Positions 57,476 to 64,000 of a stretch of DNA of 64,000 nucleotides are shown here, piece after piece. Both the position numbers and the translations under genes were made by a program. Within the stretch, counting starts at the first letter, position 1; the number at the start of each line of letters is the position of its first letter. Origin of the DNA: Dermatophagoides farinae (lineage: Eukaryota > Arthropoda > Arachnida > Sarcoptiformes > Pyroglyphidae); the NCBI RefSeq assembly GCF_024713945.1, contig NC_134680.1:7033501-7097500 (forward strand). The letters run 5' to 3'. Under the pieces are notes generated by a model. It did not search any database. It was not told where the DNA came from and was given only the letters and a program-made list of their open reading frames with translations.

Positions 57476-58490
57476 ATCAAATATCAGGGTTGGCGATGGC
57501 CAACCAAATAATAACAATTACAATGGTAATATATTCATGTATATCGAATAGAATCATAAAAAATAAAAAGAAAGAAAAAATTTAACATAAAAATAAAATT
57601 AAAAAAAGAAAAAGAAAGATATGGTTTCCATTTAATTTTCGCCGTTTTACACGTTGAATGCCAGTTGATGGAAGAGCCATGTTTTGCGCTATTCTTGATC
57701 TGGATATAGTTCATGATTATAAAAGTTTCAAATAATGCAGGTGACAGCAATATAACAGATGGAGGACGAAGATTGGGAATGATAATGGTGGTGATCGGTC
57801 AATGGCGATGATTGAAGATGGAGGATGGACACGGAAAAGGCACAAATCGGTGGTGAAAGACACAACAAGGGTCGACAGCTATTGCTGGATGTGGTGTTAA
57901 TTACCAAGGACCACTGTGTTTTGTCGATGGTGATTGAAGCAAATATTGGTAATGGCACACTAGTGTCGAGAAACTGGTGGCTCAGCTGATGATGGTCATT
58001 GATGTTGATAATGATTGAGAATAGATTCGTTGATGATGATGACGGTAATGGTGATGATCGGAAAAGATGGTATAACAATTTCACAACACTGAGAAACAAT
58101 AACCAATTTTCACTAGAAAGAATAAATGTCACAACAATCACAATGGTATGTTGGCATATAGTGAAAACCATAAGAAAAAATTTTAAAATTTTGGCAAAGT
58201 CACACACACAGCACAAAATTTGATTATAATTTGCTAATTTAGACTAGGTCTAATGAGTCGCAATATCTGCTTGTTTGTCGACGACTTAAATACAATTTTC
58301 TTCATTTTCTTGATTTTTCGAGATGTTGTTCGTCACCGAAATTAAGAGGCCAAAAGTGTTGATGACCATTAGAAATGTTGGCATATACTAAATATTCATG
58401 GTTGACTTTTTCTTTTTGTTGAAAGATGACTGATGATCATCACCAAAAGTCATGTCTAAAAATTCGAGATTTTTCTAGATCATGACTGGT
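57476..58490. other. Region upstream (minus strand) of the 33-A tail
   Basis: No confident gene. A minus-strand ORF at 58216-57728 (162 codons, rich in Ser/His/Ile) has no recognisable domain and is probably chance. It may be the 3' UTR or body of the retrotransposed unit that ends in the A-tail. Confidence 0.35.
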
Positions 58491-58496
58491 ATATGG

Positions 58497-58695
58497 TATA
58501 AATAGATGGTCTTGGCTGAGAAATTTTTCATTATACTTGGTGACAATCTTGCTGATAGGTCGACCATGCCATCTCTGCATTCACCATCGAACACTTAGAC
58601 ATCACCAGTCCTGACCGCGGCTGTCAATAGCTCTGCCATGGATGTCAACGAAACGCTTCTTGCAACCACCTGTTGACCATGATGACTTACAATGG
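58497..58695 (+). promoter_or_regulatory. TATA box and possible first exon of a small + strand transcript
   Basis: TATAAATAG (58497-58505) is followed about 60 nt later by short uORF-like ATGs and a strong donor AATGG|GTGAGTG at 58696. A matching acceptor TCTGCAG lies at 59124-59130. Spliced coding would be tiny. Pattern-based only. Confidence 0.3.
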
Positions 58696-58739
58696 GTGAG
58701 TGTATTTGTGTTTTATGTACATATATGTTTTTATGTGTT

Positions 58740-58985
58740 TTAACAATTAGTAGTAATAAATTATAGGATTTTTCAATTACCTAGGCTTATCATATTAATA
58801 TAGGATTATTCAATTGAACTAGGATTTTCAAATTTTAGGGTTAACAAATTTCAATGTATTTTGACAATCAATATTGACTATTAGGATTTTTCAATTGATA
58901 TAGGTCTATCTAATTTAACTAGGATTTTCATATTTAGGTTTATCAAATTATTTAGGATTAACAAATTTCAATTATTGACTAGTAT
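58740..58985. repeat. Degenerate TAGG-rich tandem repeat
   Basis: Several imperfect copies of a unit resembling TTAGGATTTTTCAATT / TTAGGGTTAACAAATTTCAAT, spaced about 100 bp for the longer match (about 58800-58880 versus about 58905-58985). Strongly AT-rich. Confidence 0.5.
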
Positions 58986-58997
58986 GTACCAATTGTT

Positions 58998-59011
58998 GTT
59001 TTTTTTTTTTT
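58998..59011. repeat. T-run, possible LINE A-tail (minus strand)
   Basis: A run of about 14 T reads as an A-run about 400 nt downstream of the LINE ORF2 stop codon on the minus strand. It is an alternative to the 57422-57454 run as the element's 3' end. Confidence 0.35.
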
Positions 59012-59355
59012 TAAAAATTATTAATTATCATTGATTTAAAATTTTCATTACGACAAATAACAAATGTATGTGTATAAAAAGATCACAGGTATGTCGTTGT
59101 CTATGTTAATGTTTCATTGTGAATCTGCAGCCAATGGCGGCCGTTTACGGTATGCCATCCCATAGCCATGGCGCATCAGTGAACAGATGGTGTGAATATT
59201 TCAGTAAAAACAAACATAAAAACGTGTAAAATCTATCGTGTGTGGTATTCAAATGTGTACTGTTCAGCTGATTGATTCGACTTGAAGGACATCATGGTCG
59301 TAATTTTTTCTTTCCTGAAATTAACATATTCAGTTCAGGTGGTTTGTTTATATCA

Positions 59356-59418
59356 CAGTTCGTTACAATCACAGCTGGTTGCTATGACGGTTGGTTACTA
59401 TCACAGTTGGTTGCTGTC
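59356..59418. repeat. Short minisatellite spanning the LINE ORF2 stop
   Basis: Variants of CACAGTTGGTTGCTATGA / CGGTTGGTTACTAT repeat three to four times with a 16-18 bp period. Confidence 0.55.
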
Positions 59419-62400
59419 TATGTTCATTGTGTTTGTTTGGCTACTGTTTTCACGATGCCGATTATTTCTATATGTGTCGACCAGCATGGCTAGTTGTTCA
59501 TAAAGAACAGCAGTAATTCTTATTCGCTCGGCTGGATTTGTTACATTTCGTTTTGTCACCATATAGTCGTTTCGAAGGCGTGCCGATAATTGACATTCAT
59601 TGATCATGTGTAGTACTGATTGATTTTCATGACCACAGGGGCATTTAGGATCGTCAATGAAGCCAAATCGTTTCAAATATTCCCCGAATTGGCCATGGCC
59701 GGTTAATGTCTGTGTAAGCCAAAAATTGATATATGGCCAGAATTGTCTTGCGTCTCCGACATTGGGACATATGGTCTTAATTGATGTGCCATATTTATCG
59801 AATCTGTATTGCCGGTCCCATATAACATGTGATGCACATGATTCCAATTTTTTAACAGTAACCATTGGTATTTGTTCATAATCGAAACCTGGCCGAACTC
59901 TAGCAGCTGACTTTAATGTCTTTTTCAGTTTGATTTGTTTTTCATCGGACCGGTCTACTCTTATCCATATAATACTGATATTTGTTGGCGTTGACTCGAC
60001 TATTTGCTTAGCCAAATTTGACAATTTATTATGGTCCTTCTTTTTTATGTGGTTAATGGCCCCGATGTTATTATTCAAAATGGTGATTGGTGCTGTACTA
60101 CTATATTTTTCTTTGCAGAAATTAACCGCCTTTAAAATGACAAAGAGATCGGCTTGTAAGTTTGAACAGAAGGTCGGCAATCGATGTGTTACGGTCCCGA
60201 TAAAATATGTCCCATTGAATAATTGAAAGCCGCATCCAATTCCGAATCTGGTTCTTATTATTTTGGTATACACTTGACAGTATGTTCTAGCAAATGATTG
60301 ACCGTGGTAAATAACTGGATACGTCGTCACATTGACCCTTGTCTCATCTGGTATATCCACAATCAAATCCTTTCCCCCGTGGTGGTATTTCCGGGTTATT
60401 CGTGCCAATGATACTTTTGCTTGTTCCATTATTTCAATATATAAAGGCACCATATCAGCAATAGCAGTAGTTGAAACAAAAGCTGCCGTTCGGTAAGATT
60501 TTGTTACTAGCTGCGCGATCGGACGTTGGAATTGTCGTAGCTCTTTCTGCATGTGAACATATGATGCTGCTCGACACCAGATTGCACATCCATATGTGAT
60601 TATCGGCACAATGATTGATTCATACAATCGTTTGATGATTTTTGATCCTAAACCGTATTTCATTCGTGCAAAGCCAAGTAATTGCCGGTATATTTTTGTT
60701 GCTTTGGTAATGGCATATCTTAGATGTGACCGAAAATCCATTTTCTTATCGATAATTACACCAAGAACTTTAGCCTCATCGCTAAAAACTAGATCATGTC
60801 CGTTGATGTTAATGGCCGGTATCGGAACAGGTCGAATTTTCCTCGAAATTGGAACCACTGTTGTTTTTTCGGATGCCAAGGTCAATTTGTTCTCGTTGCA
60901 CCAACTTGTTGCCATTGTTAACAATTGTTTAATGGATATTGCTAAATCGTCTGGTTTTTTGCTAACCACAACAGCAGTGATATCATCGGCATAAGCCTGA
61001 ATGTGCATGTTGGGCGGAAACCGATTCTTCAGGAATCCATCTATCACAATGTTCCAAAGTAGAGGACCTAAAATCGAACCTTGAACTGTTCCTTTATTGG
61101 TGGACTTGGAGCCGAAAACGCCACTATAATTCGTGATAACACGCCGGTCGTCCATATAGTTGATCATCAACTTTATCATATATGTTGGAATGGCCATATC
61201 GATTAATTGTTTGATAATACCTGGTGGCCAAGCATTATTAAAAGCTCCTTTTATGTCTAACGATACCAGTGCTACTAGTTCTTTGTTTTTCAAATTGGTT
61301 TCAATTTTGGTTTTCAATTTCAGCAAAGCATGTTCGGTTGAGCGACATTGCATGAAACCGTATTGGTATACTGATAACGGACAGTTCGCTTCCAAGTGGC
61401 TTTTAATCCGATTGGCCATAACCGCTTCCAAAGCTTTAGCCAGAATCGGGAGAAGACCGATTGGTCTGTAGCTACTGGATTTGTCATATGTTGGTCGACC
61501 AGGTTTTGGGATAATTTTCACCACAGATATTTTCCAGACATATGGAAAGTAAGATAGCCGGAGACAGGCATTCATAATTGCCACCAGTGTTTCTGGAAAG
61601 AAGGCCATGATCTTTTTACAAATTATGGGCGAAAAATTATCGTAACCAGGAGCTTTGTCGTTTTTGGTTTTGTTGATGATATTGAAAAGTTCCAAAGTGC
61701 TCACTGGATTAAAGCCATTTCTGATGCCGGCATGTTCTTGTTTCCAATTGTCAACCATATTCCGAACGTTTGCCTGTTCAGTAGTGTCATTAATTATCAC
61801 ATCATCGGGAAAAAGATCCTTGAGCAGCGTATCAACCGTATCTTGTGGGCCATTACTATCAGAGAAGGTTCTGGCTGGAACAATTTTTTGGTTTTTCAAG
61901 AGCCGGCACATGCGTTGATAGTGGTCATTATCATTTACACCGAAGATTTCTTTTCGCAACTGGATTTCTTTTAGTGTTTCAACACGTTTTCGATATTCCA
62001 AACGTAAATTCCGGTATTCGTCAATCATTTGCGCTTTCCGAACTTGATTATAACATTTGTTGATTTTACGATAAATTTTCTTTTGCTCATTGGTCAATCT
62101 GTTCAATTCATCGTCGCGTGACCATGGCAACCTTCGTTTCCTATTTCTATTGTATTTGACAAGATTTTCTTCACACGCCCACCGGATTGATGATATGAAA
62201 GCATTTACAGTTGCATCCAAGTCCGCTACATATTCGATGTTTTCAATGTAAGATGGGCTGACATCATAATCGTTAAGATGATTTTCAAGACATTGGGCCC
62301 ATGTTTCCCAGTCAGCATCTGATGTGTTCCAGCGTACAGTGGATGGTGGAATTTTCGGCAATTCATAATTTTTATTTATATCAAAAACAATAGCTCGGTG

Positions 62401-63060
62401 ATCACTCATTTGTATATCATCAATGACATGCCAGTTATTTATCATGTTGGAAGTTGACATGGATGCTAAGGTTAGGTCAATATGTGAAGTAAGCCGGTTG
62501 TTGCCACGAATGGTATCAAATGTTGGCTTGTTGGAGTTGTTCATCACCTCCAGATTGCATTGTATAATGGCTGCCAGAAGTTCATCACCATGCTTGTCGT
62601 TGTAGTCAGCCCCCCAATATCTGTTATTTGCGTTCATATCGCCGGCAATAATAAAATCACGACCATTGGCGTAATTAGCCACGTTCGTTATATTGTTTAA
62701 AATCGGAATGATAGAATCGACTGGGTGTGCATAGACAGAGACGACTATCAAATTGTTAAAATCACATACAATAAAATCCGGGGTCGATAAATGTGAGATA
62801 ATGATTGGTTGGATTTTTGGATTGAGAATGCACATACAAGCTCGTACCCGTTGATTGTTGTCGACCGGCGCAACGAACATGGGACAGAGACGATTAGGAA
62901 TGTTTGGAAGTCCCTGTTTTATTGGTGGTTCCGATATGATCGCAATATCTATGTTTTTGCTGTTACAATAATTTATAAAAGCTGTGGTCGCAGATGGTGA
63001 GTGGTTCGTATTGAGCTGGGCAAATTTAATCTGGTTCACTGTTTGTCGATGATTATCCAT
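59401..63060 (-). CDS. LINE ORF2: endonuclease, reverse transcriptase, C-terminal zinc knuckle (R1-clade-like)
   Basis: Intact ORF of 1219 aa. Residues 1-230 are an AP-type endonuclease: KFAQLNTNHSPSATTAF, IDIAIISEPP, AGDMNANNRYWG, SHIDLTLAS and SDHRAIVFD (Asp220/His221). Residues about 430-780 are the reverse transcriptase: KAPGYDNFSPIICK, the SSYRPIGLLPILAKALE block, VSLDIKGAFNNA with Asp602, GTVQGSILGPLLWN, and the catalytic YADD at 690-693. Near residue 1160 a CPCGHENQSVLHMINEC zinc knuckle follows. The N-terminal NLN-like start and the C-terminal C-x-C...H...C motif are typical of the R1/TRAS/SART clade. It starts eight bases before the end of ORF1's stop. No internal stop or frameshift is seen, so the copy may be recently active. 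Confidence 0.93.
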   Translation of the reverse strand: MDNHRQTVNQIKFAQLNTNHSPSATTAFINYCNSKNIDIAIISEPPIKQGLPNIPNRLCPMFVAPVDNNQRVRACMCILNPKIQPIIISHLSTPDFIVCDFNNLIVVSVYAHPVDSIIPILNNITNVANYANGRDFIIAGDMNANNRYWGADYNDKHGDELLAAIIQCNLEVMNNSNKPTFDTIRGNNRLTSHIDLTLASMSTSNMINNWHVIDDIQMSDHRAIVFDINKNYELPKIPPSTVRWNTSDADWETWAQCLENHLNDYDVSPSYIENIEYVADLDATVNAFISSIRWACEENLVKYNRNRKRRLPWSRDDELNRLTNEQKKIYRKINKCYNQVRKAQMIDEYRNLRLEYRKRVETLKEIQLRKEIFGVNDNDHYQRMCRLLKNQKIVPARTFSDSNGPQDTVDTLLKDLFPDDVIINDTTEQANVRNMVDNWKQEHAGIRNGFNPVSTLELFNIINKTKNDKAPGYDNFSPIICKKIMAFFPETLVAIMNACLRLSYFPYVWKISVVKIIPKPGRPTYDKSSSYRPIGLLPILAKALEAVMANRIKSHLEANCPLSVYQYGFMQCRSTEHALLKLKTKIETNLKNKELVALVSLDIKGAFNNAWPPGIIKQLIDMAIPTYMIKLMINYMDDRRVITNYSGVFGSKSTNKGTVQGSILGPLLWNIVIDGFLKNRFPPNMHIQAYADDITAVVVSKKPDDLAISIKQLLTMATSWCNENKLTLASEKTTVVPISRKIRPVPIPAININGHDLVFSDEAKVLGVIIDKKMDFRSHLRYAITKATKIYRQLLGFARMKYGLGSKIIKRLYESIIVPIITYGCAIWCRAASYVHMQKELRQFQRPIAQLVTKSYRTAAFVSTTAIADMVPLYIEIMEQAKVSLARITRKYHHGGKDLIVDIPDETRVNVTTYPVIYHGQSFARTYCQVYTKIIRTRFGIGCGFQLFNGTYFIGTVTHRLPTFCSNLQADLFVILKAVNFCKEKYSSTAPITILNNNIGAINHIKKKDHNKLSNLAKQIVESTPTNISIIWIRVDRSDEKQIKLKKTLKSAARVRPGFDYEQIPMVTVKKLESCASHVIWDRQYRFDKYGTSIKTICPNVGDARQFWPYINFWLTQTLTGHGQFGEYLKRFGFIDDPKCPCGHENQSVLHMINECQLSARLRNDYMVTKRNVTNPAERIRITAVLYEQLAMLVDTYRNNRHRENSSQTNTMNIDSNQL

Positions 63061-63997
63061 AGTGGATACGGTCTATTACCCGTTTCAGTTGCTTTTGAAA
63101 GACCGGACACAAGTTGTCATTTGCCATATGGGTCGGTACGTGTTTAATACGATTTTTATAGCAATTGATACATGCCGGTTCATTCCTCCTATTGGGACAA
63201 TCAGCAAAATCATGTGCATCAGCGCAGTATGGACATACTGGTTGTGGTTCCCGACAATCAGCAGCATGATGGTGAAAGCCATAACAATTGTAGCATTGAT
63301 GCAAAGGATTTAAGTCCTCGGCATGTACATAAGAATAGTCAATGTTGACTCTTCCGCTCATTTTGTTAATGATAATATCTCTGATTCCAGAGTCGACCCG
63401 AAGCCCATAGTTCCAGAATTTAGTTGGTTGTTTGTTTCTTCGGTCAAAGCATATTTCCATACAGTTTCCGAGTTCCAGATTTTGTTCTTCCATATAATTT
63501 TTAATTAACACATTAAAGGAGCCAATCATGTCCGGAATATCTTCTTTTTTGATATCGACACGCACACCTTTTAGATATATAATCGGGTTTCGTTTACGTT
63601 GGTCTTCAGCAATGAAATCTTTATCTTTCCGAACCAGTTCATCAAATTTCTTTTTATTATCTTCTGTTGCAAATTTAACCATGAATTTTCCTTTGGATAA
63701 GGCAGCTGTCTCTTTAATAACAATCCCATGTGCCGCCGGAATAATTTTGTTGGCCAAGGCTCTTCTTGTCTGTTCAGCATCTTCATTGTTTGGCATAGAA
63801 ATCACCGTGCCTAGCAACGGTTCTTTATTCGCCACCGATTTCTTGACGACATCGGCAAACGTGCTCGATCTAGTTTCAATTATTGGATTTTCACTTGTTG
63901 CTTCGAATTTTTTAGCGAATTTGTCGATTGTTTCTTTCATGCACTTTAATTGTTCGTAGATGGCAGCGTTGTTTGTTTTTTCCCTGTTGGCTGGCAT
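63053..63997 (-). CDS. LINE ORF1: gag-like protein with three zinc knuckles
   Basis: 314 codons from the ATG at 63997; the frame is open to the window edge, so the true start could lie outside. The N-terminal half is charged and helical. A central RRM-like/association region follows (KFMVKFATEDNKKKF, YLKGVRVDIKKEDIP). The C-terminal part carries CCHC knuckles CYNCYGFHHHAADC and CPYCADAHDFADC, and a third Cys/His cluster beginning CINCYKNR. This matches ORF1 proteins of R1-clade LINEs, which bind element RNA and target the particle to chromatin. It overlaps ORF2 by 8 nt (ATGGATAA), suggesting coupled translation of ORF2 after ORF1 termination. Confidence 0.88.
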   Translation of the reverse strand: MPANREKTNNAAIYEQLKCMKETIDKFAKKFEATSENPIIETRSSTFADVVKKSVANKEPLLGTVISMPNNEDAEQTRRALANKIIPAAHGIVIKETAALSKGKFMVKFATEDNKKKFDELVRKDKDFIAEDQRKRNPIIYLKGVRVDIKKEDIPDMIGSFNVLIKNYMEEQNLELGNCMEICFDRRNKQPTKFWNYGLRVDSGIRDIIINKMSGRVNIDYSYVHAEDLNPLHQCYNCYGFHHHAADCREPQPVCPYCADAHDFADCPNRRNEPACINCYKNRIKHVPTHMANDNLCPVFQKQLKRVIDRIHYG

Positions 63998-64000
63998 AGA

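Noticed and set aside
57728-58216. 162-codon minus-strand ORF near the A-tail
   Set aside because: Ser/His/Ile-rich composition typical of CAT/GAT repeats read in frame, no domain, and no splice or family support.
63528-63959. 143-codon + strand ORF
   Set aside because: Antisense of LINE ORF1.

Overview
The window is nuclear DNA from an arthropod, most likely an acariform (astigmatan-type) mite. It is AT-rich. Introns in ordinary genes are mostly 47-110 nt with GT-AG ends. Genes are packed head-to-head and tail-to-tail, and simple repeats (ATTC, ATG/CAT, GT) are everywhere. Encoded proteins carry long Asn/Asp/Gln/Thr runs. Protein matches are from memory of family motifs, not from a search.

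Layout: (1) 572-16192 (+) is one large gene for protein kinase D, 12 exons with three multi-kilobase introns. (2) 16539-30350 is a dense block: a secretory-pathway membrane protein (-), Bre1/RNF20 (-), prefoldin 1 (+), UQCRQ (+), mitochondrial poly(A) polymerase (-), SAC1 phosphoinositide phosphatase (+, with an apparent frameshift), an enolase-phosphatase E1-like HAD protein (-) and WDR18 (+). (3) 30634-37352 holds a Thr-rich mucin-like membrane protein (-) and an unusual single-exon serpin (+). (4) 37529-45774 has SPT5 (-), UHRF1 (-) and a Gln/Ser-rich secreted protein (-). (5) 47255-50737 has a type I membrane protein (+) and chimaerin, an SH2-C1-RhoGAP protein (+).

(6) From about 50.8 kb to the end the character changes to a mobile-element graveyard: a piggyBac transposase scrap, a 79-bp hAT-type MITE with perfect 8-bp target duplications, an OB-fold-like (RPA70-like) fragment fused in frame to a reverse-transcriptase fragment, a mosaic broken LINE copy, an LTR-like segment with an orphan ORF, hairpin repeats and (TTAGG)n tracts. 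It ends with an apparently intact two-ORF, R1-clade-like non-LTR retrotransposon on the minus strand (59401-63997, running off the window).

The most notable signal is that A-tracts on the LINE's strand repeatedly abut the arthropod telomere motif (A-run then CCTAACCTAACC, at least three junctions in 57271-57454), one of them preceded by an AATAAA. Next to an intact R1-clade element this suggests a telomere-repeat-targeting retrotransposon system comparable to TRAS/SART of silkworm. This is a hypothesis.

The conserved genes cover signalling (PKD, chimaerin: both diacylglycerol-binding C1 proteins; SAC1 on the phosphoinositide side), chromatin/transcription (Bre1, SPT5, UHRF1), ribosome assembly (WDR18) and mitochondria (UQCRQ, MTPAP). 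Their co-location is not evidence of co-function.
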